This document shows, piece after piece, positions 7,824 to 15,447 of a stretch of 44,445 nucleotides of DNA. Origin of the DNA: Thalassovita litoralis. GTDB lineage: Bacteria; Pseudomonadota; Alphaproteobacteria; Rhodobacterales; Rhodobacteraceae. The notes under the pieces were generated by a model. It was not told where the DNA came from and ran no database searches. It saw nothing but the letters and a program-made list of their open reading frames with translations. The translations under genes and the position numbers were made by a program. Location of the stretch: positions 1-44,445 of the forward strand of contig NZ_FXTO01000028.1 of assembly GCF_900182725.1 (NCBI RefSeq), read 5' to 3'. Position 1 is the first letter of the stretch. Each line of letters starts with the position of its first letter.

Positions 7824-7909
7824 GGCCCCGTGGCGGAATGGTAGACGCAACCGTCTTTTAAACGGACACCGTGCAAGGTTTGTGGGTTCGAATCCCACCG
7901 GGGCCACCA
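7824..7909 (+). tRNA. Transposon-borne class II tRNA, Leu-like body, anticodon reads UUU
   Basis: 86 nt including an encoded CCA (7907-7909). The acceptor stem GGCCCCG/CGGGGCC has seven perfect pairs, the D-arm is GCG-GAATGGTAGA-CGC, the T-arm GTGGG-TTCGAAT-CCCAC is perfect, and the 15-nt variable arm CACCGTGCAAGGTTT makes it class II. Discriminator A73 and the D-loop fit Leu rather than Ser. The anticodon arm is ACCGT-CTTTTAA-ACGGA (A27-A43 unpaired, four good pairs). By standard numbering positions 34-36 are TTT, a Lys anticodon. Sliding the loop by two bases gives TAA (Leu) but with a poorer stem. It may be a tRNA-Leu(UAA) derivative altered in the loop. No U-rich terminator follows; a protein gene starts 16 nt downstream. 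Confidence 0.85.
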
Positions 7910-7925
7910 CATCACGGAGGCCGCT

Positions 7926-8321
7926 ATGTCGAAAGCGCCAAAAATGAAAGATATGCGGGAACGCTTGGATAGCATCAGGCGAGAGATAGAGAAGCTGCAA
8001 GCCCAAGAGTCGCTTTTGCTTGATATGATGGGTGAAGAACCCACGAAAACCACCCCCAAGAGAGCGCCCAAGGGTTCTGTAAAAGTGCGAGTCCTTGAGA
8101 TGCTAGAGTCAGAAGGCCGAAGCGGGCTGAACGCTGCAAAGGCAGTTGAATTAAGCGGAGCCGAAGGTGACGCACTGGACAGGGGTTCGGTGTCCAGCCT
8201 CCTATCGCGCCTCAAACAAGACGACGTGGTTGTCTATGATGGGAGCAACTACCGTCTCAAAAAATACGCGGGGATGCCTAGCGTTACCCCCCTGAGAACC
8301 TCGGGTGATCGTCAATTCTGA
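7926..8321 (+). CDS. Passenger protein: coiled coil plus winged-helix-like domain
   Basis: 131 residues. Residues 1-40 form a charged coiled-coil-like helix (MRERLDSIRREIEKLQAQES), 41-57 a Lys/Pro/Thr linker (EEPTKTTPKRAPKG), and about 58-120 a small all-alpha domain ending in a probable wing (GSVSSLLSRLKQDDVVVYDGSNYRLKKY), as in winged helix-turn-helix DNA-binding proteins. GGAGG at 7916-7920 precedes ATG 7926 by 5 nt and lies only 7 nt behind the tRNA CCA, so the two are very likely co-transcribed. Similar proteins are known to me only as hypothetical. It could regulate the element or act with the tRNA; neither is shown. Confidence 0.75.
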   Translation: MSKAPKMKDMRERLDSIRREIEKLQAQESLLLDMMGEEPTKTTPKRAPKGSVKVRVLEMLESEGRSGLNAAKAVELSGAEGDALDRGSVSSLLSRLKQDDVVVYDGSNYRLKKYAGMPSVTPLRTSGDRQF

Positions 8322-8409
8322 CGTTTGCTCAGAAGGCCCGCCCCCCCAGAGTTATGCCGTAGGAAGCATTCTAGGGGAGCGGCTCACGTCCTACAGGAAA
8401 GGACTTCCC

Positions 8410-8526
8410 ATGGACAATCGTAATGACGACAAGAAGGTCGTCTATCGGCCCTATATCACGACCAAAGACGGTCGTCGCATATGGGCCAAATGGTATGGCA
8501 AGAGAGCGTTCCGTATCGAACTTTGA
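8410..8526 (+). CDS. 38-residue basic passenger protein
   Basis: The protein begins MDNRNDDKKVVYRPYITTKD and ends in YGKRAFRIEL, a basic and aromatic-rich composition. It starts at ATG 8410 with a strong AGGAAAGGA at 8396-8404. It is too short for confident family assignment, but short proteins with a YRPYITTKDG core followed by a lysine-rich YGK motif occur in alphaproteobacterial prophages and islands, as I recall. It lies 88 bp after the helix-turn-helix gene, same strand, and ends just before an intrinsic terminator, so it is probably the last gene of the tRNA-led transcript. Confidence 0.6.
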   Translation: MDNRNDDKKVVYRPYITTKDGRRIWAKWYGKRAFRIEL

Positions 8527-8541
8527 CTCGCCTTAATCTCT

Positions 8542-8569
8542 GAGGGAGCAGGAAACTGCTCCCTCTTTT
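8542..8569 (+). terminator. Rho-independent terminator of the passenger operon
   Basis: GAGGGAGCAG (8542-8551), loop GAAA, CTGCTCCCTC (8556-8565), then TTTT. A perfect 10-bp stem with a GNRA tetraloop, 15 bp after the stop of the 38-codon gene. Confidence 0.93.
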
Positions 8570-8573
8570 CGTT

Positions 8574-8622
8574 GGTGACGCAACCGGCGAACCGGCACCG
8601 TGCAAGGTTTTTTGCCACCACA
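8574..8622 (+). pseudogene. Decayed second copy of the transposon tRNA
   Basis: Same orientation as the tRNA at 7824. GGTGACGCAACCG matches the tRNA from its D-loop into the anticodon stem with one base missing. Next, GCGA replaces the anticodon loop, and CACCGTGCAAGGTTT reproduces the whole variable arm exactly. The T-arm is deleted, and GCCACCACA restores the tRNA 3' end and flank. It cannot fold as a tRNA. It indicates a past duplication or a recombination scar. Confidence 0.75.
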
Positions 8623-8697
8623 CTTCTAATATGGTCACTTTTCAGGTGCGGTGAAGCTTTTGCTGACGCACCCGCAATGCTTTGAATCGTTTTCGAT

Positions 8698-9648
8698 CTA
8701 TTGCGCGTAGGTCAACCGCTTCCCGGCAGCACCTTTCAAAGCAATCTCGCCACGTTCTGTGTCGTTAACCCCGTTTGCGGTGCGGTTGTTATAACGGAAG
8801 TCAAACTCCGCCGCATAGCGATGCAGATGCTGCTTGCCGCAGTGCTGATAGACACCCTTCATGCCGCGCTTGAAGATACTGTAGAAGCCTTCGACGGTAT
8901 TTGTGTGGACCTCGCCGCGCACGTATTCGCCTTGACCGTGACGGGTGAAGTCATGACCCGCAAACTCGTCGCCAAGGCGCTTATACTGGCCTGCCTCGTC
9001 GGTGTAGACTACGGCTTCCTTGGCGATGTTTTCGCGCAGGATCGGCACCAGCGTAGCGGCTTTCAGATCATCAACGATGATGCTCTTGGCGCGGCCCGTG
9101 GTGCGATCCACCAGCGTCAGCATTTTGTGCTTGTGGGCGAAGCCACGGCCCTTCTTCTCGCCATGCGGCTTGATGGTGCGGTCATTGCCGATGAAGGTTT
9201 CATCGACCTCTACAGCGCCGCCGTTGCCGCCCATGGGTGCGAACTCGCCGGAACGCATGCACTCGCGGATGCGATGGGTCAGGAACCATGCGGATTTATA
9301 GGTGATGCCCAGAACGCGGTGCAGCTGGTGGCTGGAAATGCCCTTCTTGCTGGATACCATCAGGTGAATGGCTTGAAGCCACAGGGTAAGCGGCAGATGG
9401 CTTTCCTCGAAGATGGTGCCCTTGCGAACGGTGAACTGCTTGCGGCACTCACGGCACTTCCACAGGCCGTGGCGCTCCTTTCCTTCCGGGTTCTTCGCGC
9501 TCGGCTTGGTGCGAACGCCAGTCAGGCGATAGGCGCTATCCACAACGCCGCAATGCGGGCATACCGGACCATCCGCCCAGAGCATGCCTTCGACGTGCGC
9601 GAACGCTGCGGCTTCGTCGTGGAAGTAGGGGGCGGAAAGAACGGACAT
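8698..9648 (-). CDS. IS1595-family transposase (zinc ribbon plus ISXO2-like DDE domain)
   Basis: 316 residues. The N-terminal zinc ribbon has two CxxC pairs: CPHC at about residues 29-32 and CREC at about 65-68. A helical linker (LTLWLQAIHLMVSSKKGISSHQLHRVLGITYKSAWF) follows, then the ISXO2-type catalytic domain. Visible acidic and motif residues are VEVDETFIG (first Asp), VVYTDEAGQY (second Asp), and HTNTVEGFYSIFKRGMKGVYQHC with the third acidic residue, then the terminal RYNNR. Length and order are normal and the gene has no frameshift, so it should be active. It starts at ATG 9648 with TAGGAG 6 nt upstream. Its promoter begins inside the right inverted repeat. Confidence 0.95.
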   Translation of the reverse strand: MSVLSAPYFHDEAAAFAHVEGMLWADGPVCPHCGVVDSAYRLTGVRTKPSAKNPEGKERHGLWKCRECRKQFTVRKGTIFEESHLPLTLWLQAIHLMVSSKKGISSHQLHRVLGITYKSAWFLTHRIRECMRSGEFAPMGGNGGAVEVDETFIGNDRTIKPHGEKKGRGFAHKHKMLTLVDRTTGRAKSIIVDDLKAATLVPILRENIAKEAVVYTDEAGQYKRLGDEFAGHDFTRHGQGEYVRGEVHTNTVEGFYSIFKRGMKGVYQHCGKQHLHRYAAEFDFRYNNRTANGVNDTERGEIALKGAAGKRLTYAQ

Positions 9649-9673
9649 TCGAAACTCCTATCGTCTTGATAAG

Positions 9674-9702
9674 AATATAGGGTTTCAGGCTTGGTTTGTC
9701 AA
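9674..9702 (-). promoter_or_regulatory. Transposase promoter with -35 inside the inverted repeat
   Basis: On the minus strand, TTGACA (complement of 9697-9702) lies within the right inverted repeat and TATATT (complement of 9674-9679) lies 17 bp away. Both hexamers are close to or at consensus. The left repeat carries the same TTGACA but has no matching -10. Confidence 0.75.
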
Positions 9703-9715
9703 ATATACAATCGCC
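9692..9715 (-). repeat. Right terminal inverted repeat (IRR)
   Basis: Exact reverse complement of 7421-7444 over 24 bases. It also supplies the -35 hexamer of the transposase promoter. Confidence 0.95.
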
Positions 9716-9723
9716 AAAAGAAA
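9716..9723. repeat. Right copy of 8-bp target-site duplication
   Basis: AAAAGAAA, identical to 7413-7420. Joining 7420 to 9724 recreates an uninterrupted intergenic sequence running into a CCCCACATGTGGG hairpin. Confidence 0.93.
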
Positions 9724-10025
9724 AGCCCCACATGTGGGTTTACCCAAAGCCATCCAGAATTGGCAGAAACGCAGCATGACCAAACTCCACTCATCCGAAA
9801 ACAAATCGTGGACTTTTCTCGTTTCAGGTTCATCGCGGTCAGGAACAAAGACCACTAGGCCAATGTGACAAACCACGCCTTGCTTTGAGGCGTCGCAAAT
9901 CTGCGGGGCGATCCGGTCCTGCCGCCCCCGCAAACAGGACCGTTTCATACCTATTGCAAAATGCTACGTCAGTTATTTTCGCAAACGCATGAGGGGGCAA
10001 AACAACACGCTTGCCCCCAGCAGGC
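9724..10025. other. Non-coding gap after the transposon
   Basis: No credible gene seen. A short palindrome CCCACATGTGGG follows the target duplication. GGGGGCAA (9993-10000) pairs with TTGCCCCC (10011-10018) immediately behind the stop of the SPOR-domain gene and is probably its terminator, although no T-run follows the stem. Confidence 0.45.
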
Positions 10026-11246
10026 TTAGCGGGCGAAGGCATCCCGAAACCCGGCGCGGCGGGCGGTGGACAGGGCTGCATTCACCTGTTGCGGCGATGC
10101 GAATGGCCCGGCCATCACGATCTGATAGGATTTACCGCCCTTGGAATACTGCGCCATCCGCACCGGCAAACCGGCTTGTTGCAGCCGCGCGGCAGAGCGT
10201 TGGGCATTGGCTGGCACCCCGAAGGTTCCCACCTGAACATAAGATTTCCCGGCGGTTTTCGCGGCCTGCACGGGTTGCACCTGCCCTTTGGTGGAAATCT
10301 TCCCGGTCTTCGCGTATTTAAACGCCTTGTCCCGCTGCTGCGTTGCCAGATCCGTATAGGGATAGGTCACATTCGGATAAAACCGCGTCACGTCCTGCCC
10401 GGTGCGGCGGTCGATCAAACGGCGCGGGACTGTCTGTGTCCAGACCAGATCCATCTGCGCCTTTCCGGAGAATGTCTGCTGGGCGCGACGGGGGTTCAGG
10501 CGGTCATCCTTCCAAACCGGGCGATAGCCATCAGGGACACGCACGCCGGTCGTTGCATTCGCCTGCAACTGCGCCACATGCTTCGGCACCACCCGCGTTC
10601 CCGGTGCAACCGTTCCCTGCCGCACCACCGGCGCAGCCGCCACACGCCCCGCACCAGAGCCATAGGAAACTGGCGGTTCAACCTGTGGGCCACAACGCAG
10701 CCCGGCCCCCTGCATATAGCGCCCACTTGCCCCCAGACCTGTACAACCGGACGCAGCAGGTGCCGCCAATTGCACAGGGGCGGCGCGTTTGGGTGCAGGT
10801 GGCGCAGCCAGAACGCGCGGCGGCGTGGTCACGGATGCCACCGTGCGGATCGGTGCCGTCCGCGCGGTTTTTACAACCGGCGCAGGTTTGGCCGCTACAA
10901 CCACGGGCTTTTGCACGGGCGCAGGTTTCGGGGCGGGCTTCGGCGCAGGGGCCTGCGCAACCTTGGGCGCTGGGGCTTCGGCCTTGGGTGCAGCCTTGGC
11001 AAAGGTCGGTTGCGCCCCGCAAATCGGCTGACGCGCCCGCGTCACACGCGGCACCCACGTCACATTGCCATCGACACCGGCGCGAATGAACACGCAGCCC
11101 TTGCTATCCACATATTGCTTGCCCTTGTAGGACGTGGGCGGAAATTCGGCTGGCAAATTAGCCCCGTTAAAGGCTTGGGCAAAGGCTGCCCCACCCCCAA
11201 GCACCAAGGCGAAAATTGCAGAAGAAATGATTTTTGAAACTGGCAT
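10026..11246 (-). CDS. Exported SPOR-domain protein
   Basis: 406 residues from ATG 11246. The signal peptide is MPVSKIISSAIFALVLGGGAAFAQA, with cleavage expected after AFA. An N-terminal Cys-containing domain follows (SKGCVFIRAGVDGNVTWVPRVTRARQPICG). Then comes a long Ala/Pro/Lys/Val-rich linker (about 85-200), which spans the periplasm and is low in complexity. The C-terminal SPOR repeat (about 330-406: SYVQVGTFGVPANAQRSAARLQ through SYQIVMAGPF) binds denuded peptidoglycan glycans at the septum. It is probably involved in cell division or envelope maintenance. The frame extends four codons further to a TTG at 11258. A GC-rich hairpin sits right at the ribosome-binding region. It follows upp by 65 bp on the same strand. 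Confidence 0.85.
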   Translation of the reverse strand: MPVSKIISSAIFALVLGGGAAFAQAFNGANLPAEFPPTSYKGKQYVDSKGCVFIRAGVDGNVTWVPRVTRARQPICGAQPTFAKAAPKAEAPAPKVAQAPAPKPAPKPAPVQKPVVVAAKPAPVVKTARTAPIRTVASVTTPPRVLAAPPAPKRAAPVQLAAPAASGCTGLGASGRYMQGAGLRCGPQVEPPVSYGSGAGRVAAAPVVRQGTVAPGTRVVPKHVAQLQANATTGVRVPDGYRPVWKDDRLNPRRAQQTFSGKAQMDLVWTQTVPRRLIDRRTGQDVTRFYPNVTYPYTDLATQQRDKAFKYAKTGKISTKGQVQPVQAAKTAGKSYVQVGTFGVPANAQRSAARLQQAGLPVRMAQYSKGGKSYQIVMAGPFASPQQVNAALSTARRAGFRDAFAR

Positions 11247-11248
11247 AT

Positions 11249-11275
11249 TGCCCCCCAAGCAGGCTTTGGGGGGCA
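11249..11275 (-). promoter_or_regulatory. Hairpin covering the SPOR-gene ribosome-binding site
   Basis: TGCCCCCCAA (11249-11258) pairs with TTGGGGGGCA (11266-11275) around a 7-nt loop. In the minus-strand mRNA the 3' arm is the G-run that would act as Shine-Dalgarno sequence 2-8 nt before ATG 11246. It could terminate upp transcripts or restrict translation of the SPOR gene. It lacks a U-run. Confidence 0.5.
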
Positions 11276-11311
11276 GGTTGCACGATTCAGCATTATTAGT
11301 AAAGGGTGCGC

Positions 11312-11944
11312 TTATTTTGTGCCGAACATCCGATCACCCGCATCACCTAGTCCGGGCAGGATATATCCCTTGTCGTTCAGACAACGGTCCAAGGACGCCG
11401 TGACAATCGGCACATCGGGATGCGCTTCTTTCATCCGGGCCACGCCTTCGGGTGCGGCCAGCAGGCACATGAAACGGATGTTTTTCGCGCCCGCTTGTTT
11501 CAGCAGATCAATCGCCGCAGCCGAGGAATTGCCGGTCGCCAACATCGGGTCCACGGCGATCACCAGACGATCCTCGAGGTTTTCGGGCACCTTGAAATAA
11601 TACTGCACCGGCTCCAGCGTTTCTTCGTCGCGATACAGGCCAACAAAGCCCACGCGCGCTGCCGGGATCAGTTCCAGCACCCCGTCTAACAGGCCATTGC
11701 CCGCCCGCAGGATCGAAATCAGCGCCAGTTTCTTGCCCTCCAGAATGGGGGCGTCCATCGTTTCCATCGGGGTTTCGATGGTTTTGGTGGTCATGTCCAG
11801 TTCGCGCGTGATCTCATAGGCCAAAAGCTGGCTGATCTCGTGCAGCAACCGGCGGAAACTGGCGGTCGAGGTGTTTTTATCACGCATAATCGACAGTTTA
11901 TGTTGCACCAGCGGATGCGTGACGATGGTCAGATGCTCGGTCAT
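11312..11944 (-). CDS. upp: Uracil phosphoribosyltransferase
   Basis: Converts uracil plus PRPP to UMP in pyrimidine salvage. 210 residues starting [17 protein letters not shown], the normal length. Visible are [12 protein letters not shown], the PRPP-binding loop [17 protein letters not shown] and the C-terminal uracil-binding [11 protein letters not shown]. It is the last gene of cdd-deoA-deoB-add-upp, and its ATG overlaps the add stop as ATGA (11941-11944). Uracil released by phosphorolysis of uridine or deoxyuridine can be re-used by this enzyme. Confidence 0.97.
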   Translation of the reverse strand: MTEHLTIVTHPLVQHKLSIMRDKNTSTASFRRLLHEISQLLAYEITRELDMTTKTIETPMETMDAPILEGKKLALISILRAGNGLLDGVLELIPAARVGFVGLYRDEETLEPVQYYFKVPENLEDRLVIAVDPMLATGNSSAAAIDLLKQAGAKNIRFMCLLAAPEGVARMKEAHPDVPIVTASLDRCLNDKGYILPGLGDAGDRMFGTK

Positions 11945-12930
11945 GCGTATGTCTCCAATCGTTTTTTCAGGCTCTCGCGCGTGGCCGGATCGCAGAAGGC
12001 AGCGCCAAGCGCCGTATCGTTCAGCGCAGCGAAATCTTCGGCTCCCCAACCAAAGGCACGTTCCAGTTCTTCGTATTCCCGGCCCATCGTCGTGTGGAAA
12101 AAGGGCGGGTCATCGGTGGATACCGTGACCTTTACCCCTGCATCGCGCAAGCGTGCAATAGGATGGGCCGCGAAATTGCGATACAGGCCCAGCGCCACGT
12201 TCGACCCCGGACAAATTTCCAGCACGATTTCCCGTTCAGCCAGAATATCAACCAATCGCGGGTCTTCGATGGCGCGGACGCCGTGGCCGATCCGATCCAC
12301 CCGCAGATCATCAATCGCCTGCCGGATCGCATCCGGCCCGCCCCATTCCCCGGCGTGGGTGGTCAGGCGCAACCCTGCCTCGCGTGCGCAGTCAAAAGCC
12401 CAAGCATAATCGCCTTGCCGCAGGATGGTTTCATCGCCGCCCATACCAAAGCCGACGATCCAATCCCCCGCCGTTTCTGCCGCGCAAATCGCGGTTTCCT
12501 TGGCCTTCTCCGGGCCGAAATGCCGGATGCAGGTCACGATCCCACGCAGGATAATGCCCAGCTCCGCCTCGACCTCGGCCGCGATTTCCTGAATCGCGTG
12601 CAGATATTCGCGCCACGCCCCCAAATCACGGCCACCGCAAAAATCAGGACTGATAAAGGTTTCCGCGTAAATCACCCCGTTTTCGGCACAGTTTTCCAAC
12701 ACTGCGCGGGTCAACCGCTGATAATCGCGCGGCGTTTTCAACACCTGCGTAGCGGCCTCGTACACCTTCAGGAACTCGGGGAAGTCACGATAGGCATAGG
12801 CCCCGCGCTCGTCAAAGACCCGATCCAGATTGATGGATTTTTCCTGTGCCAGCCCACGGATGAATTTCGGCGGTGCCGCCCCTTCGATATGCAGGTGCAG
12901 CTCCAGCTTGGGAAAGGTTTTCCAACTCAT
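11941..12930 (-). CDS. add: Adenosine deaminase
   Basis: Hydrolyses adenosine or deoxyadenosine to inosine or deoxyinosine plus ammonia. 329 residues from ATG 12930. Zinc and catalytic motifs of the metal-dependent TIM-barrel family are present: HLHIEGA near the N-terminus, [22 protein letters not shown], and [10 protein letters not shown] with the zinc-binding Asp. Several motifs also occur in adenine deaminases, so adenine is a possible alternative substrate; the deo context favours the nucleoside. Both boundaries are ATGA overlaps, with deoB upstream and upp downstream, implying translational coupling. Confidence 0.9.
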   Translation of the reverse strand: MSWKTFPKLELHLHIEGAAPPKFIRGLAQEKSINLDRVFDERGAYAYRDFPEFLKVYEAATQVLKTPRDYQRLTRAVLENCAENGVIYAETFISPDFCGGRDLGAWREYLHAIQEIAAEVEAELGIILRGIVTCIRHFGPEKAKETAICAAETAGDWIVGFGMGGDETILRQGDYAWAFDCAREAGLRLTTHAGEWGGPDAIRQAIDDLRVDRIGHGVRAIEDPRLVDILAEREIVLEICPGSNVALGLYRNFAAHPIARLRDAGVKVTVSTDDPPFFHTTMGREYEELERAFGWGAEDFAALNDTALGAAFCDPATRESLKKRLETYA

Positions 12931-14141
12931 AAAAACGATACCCCCGGTCCTTGTGCGGGAATGCCCAGATGCGCGGCAATGCTGGCCGCGACATCCGCAA
13001 ACATCACGTTTCCAATGGCTTTCTCCCCTACCCCATAACCCAGAACCGGGGTGCGTTCGCGGGTGTGGTCCGTCCCGATCCACGTCGGATCGTTGCCATG
13101 ATCGGCGGTGACGATCAGCAAATCATCGGATCGCAAGCGCGGCAGCAGCTTGCCCAGTTCTGTATCGAACCACTCCAAGGCGCGGGCATAGCCCGACACA
13201 TCCCGCCGATGCCCATACAGGCTGTCGAATTCCACGAAATTGGCAAAGGTCAGGCTGCCATCTTCGGCATCATTCACCAGATCGGACAGATGGGTCATCA
13301 GCACATCATCCGGGCCTTTGCGGACCTCATCAATGCCGTGCATTGAAAAAACATCCCCGATCTTACCCACGGCATACACATGGCGTCCCGCCCCTTGCAC
13401 CCAATCGCACAGCGTTGGGCTAGGCGGGGCAATGGCATAATCGTGACGGTTCTGGGTGCGGGTGAACCCGGTTTCGGGTGTCCCCACAAAAGGCCGCGCA
13501 ATCACACGGCCCACTTTCATCGCATGAACCATCGGAGCAATTCCCTGACACAGGTCCAGCAGACGTTGCAGGCCAAAGCTGTCTTCATGCGCGGCGATCT
13601 GCAACACACTGTCAGCCGAGGTATAAAAGATCGGCTGCCCGGTCCGCATATGTTCAGCCCCATATCGGGCAATGATTTCCGTACCCGACGCATGGCAATT
13701 GCCCAACACCCCGGCCACCCCGATCAGACGTTCCGATTCCGCGACAATCTGGGGCGGCAACGCGGGCAGAGTATCGGGGAAATAGTGCCAGTCCCACGGC
13801 ACTGGCACCCCCGCCAGTTCCCAATGCCCCGATGGTGTGTCCTTGCCGGGGCTGATTTCCGTCGCGCCCCCCCACAGCCCGGTGGGGTCCGCCCCCAGCC
13901 CCGGCGCATCGCGGCCCGAAGCAACGCGGATCGCAGCCCCCAGCCCCAGCCGATCCATCACCGGCAGGGATAAAGAACCGCTGCGCCCCTGCTCTGCCCG
14001 GCCCTCGGCGCAGGCATCGGCAATATGCGCCAGCGTATTCGCCCCGGTATCGGGACGGGTGCCATTGAAAAAACGCTCAGCATCCGGCGCACCGCCAATG
14101 CCAACGCTGTCGATCACAATCAGGAAAGCGCGCGGCATCAT
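12927..14141 (-). CDS. deoB: Phosphopentomutase
   Basis: Interconverts (deoxy)ribose 1-phosphate and 5-phosphate after nucleoside phosphorolysis. 404 residues of the alkaline-phosphatase superfamily with two Mn ions. Visible are the N-terminal metal site [32 protein letters not shown] with the phospho-acceptor Thr, and the C-terminal [19 protein letters not shown] metal ligands. It starts with a double ATG whose first codon overlaps the deoA stop (14138-14141), and its stop overlaps the add start. Confidence 0.96.
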   Translation of the reverse strand: MMPRAFLIVIDSVGIGGAPDAERFFNGTRPDTGANTLAHIADACAEGRAEQGRSGSLSLPVMDRLGLGAAIRVASGRDAPGLGADPTGLWGGATEISPGKDTPSGHWELAGVPVPWDWHYFPDTLPALPPQIVAESERLIGVAGVLGNCHASGTEIIARYGAEHMRTGQPIFYTSADSVLQIAAHEDSFGLQRLLDLCQGIAPMVHAMKVGRVIARPFVGTPETGFTRTQNRHDYAIAPPSPTLCDWVQGAGRHVYAVGKIGDVFSMHGIDEVRKGPDDVLMTHLSDLVNDAEDGSLTFANFVEFDSLYGHRRDVSGYARALEWFDTELGKLLPRLRSDDLLIVTADHGNDPTWIGTDHTRERTPVLGYGVGEKAIGNVMFADVAASIAAHLGIPAQGPGVSFL

Positions 14142-15442
14142 CCGATCCTTTCATGAATTAGCGGCGGCAAGTCCGGTGCCGCGCCCGTCAGGCGCAACGC
14201 CGCCAGCACCTCGGCCCCGGCCTGATCTGCGGCGGCTTCGCGGGCGGCATGGACACGCGCCAGCGGTTGCCCCCGCTCTACCCACGCGCCCAACGGCACC
14301 ACATCGGACAGGCCCACCGCCGGGTCCACCGTATCGGTTTCCACCTGACGCCCACCGCCCAGCTCGACCACGGTCAGCCCCAAGGCATACCCGTTCCAGC
14401 CCGCCACATATCCCGCCTGTGGCGACAGGATTTCCCGGATCACCGGCGCTTCGGGCAGGAACCGCTGCCAATTGTCCACGAACTGCACCGGCCCGCCCTG
14501 TTCGGCCACCATCCGGCCAAAAACCTGCGCCGCATCACCGCTGGCGATGGCTGATAAAATGCGCTGCTCCCCCACGGTCGCGTTGTCTGCCAGCCCCGCA
14601 TTGGCCAGCAATACGCCCCCCAAGGCGGCAGCAATATCCAGCAACCGGCCCTTGGCCTGCCCCGTCAGCACCCGCATGGAACTGGCCACCTCCAGCGCAT
14701 TGCCCAAGTCCGGGGCCAATGGCTGATTCATATCCGTGATCAGCGCCGTTGTCGGGCAACCCGCCGCGTTTGCCGTTTCCACCAAGGCCAAGGCCAAGGC
14801 GCGGGCGTCATCCGCGGATTTCATAAATGCCCCGGTGCCGATTTTCACGTCTAGCACCAGACCTTCCAGCCCTGCTGCCAGTTTTTTCGACAGGATCGAA
14901 GCGGTGATCAAATCCAGGCTTTCCACCGTCCCCGTCACATCGCGGATCGCGTAAAGCCGCTTATCCGCCGGAGCAATATCCGCGCTGGCGCTGACGATGG
15001 CACAGCCCGCCCGCTGCACGACCTGACGCAGGCGCGTCTCCTCTAGCCCGGTCTGGAAACCGGGGATCGCCTCTAGCTTGTCCAGCGTGCCGCCAGTGTG
15101 GCCCAGCCCCCGACCCGAAATCATCGGCACATAGGCCCCGCAAGCCGCCAGTGCAGGCGCAAGGATCAGCGACACGCAATCCCCCACCCCGCCTGTGGAA
15201 TGCTTGTCCAGCACCGGACGATCCAGATCCCAGCGCAGCACATGGCCGGAATCGCGCATGGCCAATGTCAACGCAGTGCGCCCCTGATCGCCCAGCCCGT
15301 TCAGCAGCGCCGCCATAGCAAAAGCCCCCGCCTGCGCATCGCTGACCGTATGATCGGCCAGACCGGCGGCGAACCAGCGGTATTCCTGATCGGTCACGGG
15401 CTGGCGGTCGCGCAGCCGGGCAATGATCGCACGGGCATCCAT
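14138..15442 (-). CDS. deoA: Thymidine phosphorylase
   Basis: Phosphorolysis of thymidine or deoxyuridine to the base and deoxyribose 1-phosphate. 434 residues starting [14 protein letters not shown]. The helical N-terminal domain precedes the phosphate-binding [14 protein letters not shown]. The family signature [21 protein letters not shown] and the [13 protein letters not shown] lysine loop are present. The start is 5 bp after the cdd stop; the frame is open further upstream but that part overlaps cdd. Second gene of the salvage operon. Confidence 0.96.
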   Translation of the reverse strand: MDARAIIARLRDRQPVTDQEYRWFAAGLADHTVSDAQAGAFAMAALLNGLGDQGRTALTLAMRDSGHVLRWDLDRPVLDKHSTGGVGDCVSLILAPALAACGAYVPMISGRGLGHTGGTLDKLEAIPGFQTGLEETRLRQVVQRAGCAIVSASADIAPADKRLYAIRDVTGTVESLDLITASILSKKLAAGLEGLVLDVKIGTGAFMKSADDARALALALVETANAAGCPTTALITDMNQPLAPDLGNALEVASSMRVLTGQAKGRLLDIAAALGGVLLANAGLADNATVGEQRILSAIASGDAAQVFGRMVAEQGGPVQFVDNWQRFLPEAPVIREILSPQAGYVAGWNGYALGLTVVELGGGRQVETDTVDPAVGLSDVVPLGAWVERGQPLARVHAAREAAADQAGAEVLAALRLTGAAPDLPPLIHERIG

Positions 15443-15447
15443 CGGGA

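Larger units (their letters stand above)
7421..9715. mobile_element. Complete IS1595-family transposon carrying a tRNA and passenger genes
   Basis: 2295 bp bounded by perfect 24-bp inverted repeats and an exact 8-bp target duplication (AAAAGAAA), so both ends are intact and the insertion is probably recent. Order from the left: a 47-codon gene (minus), a class II tRNA gene (plus), a helix-turn-helix-like gene (plus), a 38-codon gene (plus), an intrinsic terminator, a decayed tRNA copy, and the transposase (minus) with its promoter built into the right repeat. IS1595-family elements with passenger genes are known; a tRNA as passenger is, to my knowledge, not a described norm. The insertion is intergenic, upstream of the LexA-controlled CIA30-like gene. 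Confidence 0.93.

Noticed and set aside
7854-7870. Ochre-suppressor anticodon UUA in the transposon tRNA
   Set aside because: The register needed for UUA leaves almost no base pairs in the anticodon stem; UUU has four good pairs.
8701-9669. 322-codon open frame antisense to the IS1595 transposase
   Set aside because: Mirror of the transposase codons; it runs into the promoter and has no recognisable domain.
9685-9948. Minus-strand open frame of 87 codons
   Set aside because: It runs across the transposon border and the inverted repeat; across the rejoined empty site it gives only a short unremarkable peptide.
10011-11237. 408-codon open frame antisense to the SPOR gene
   Set aside because: Low-complexity shadow of the Ala/Pro-rich linker.
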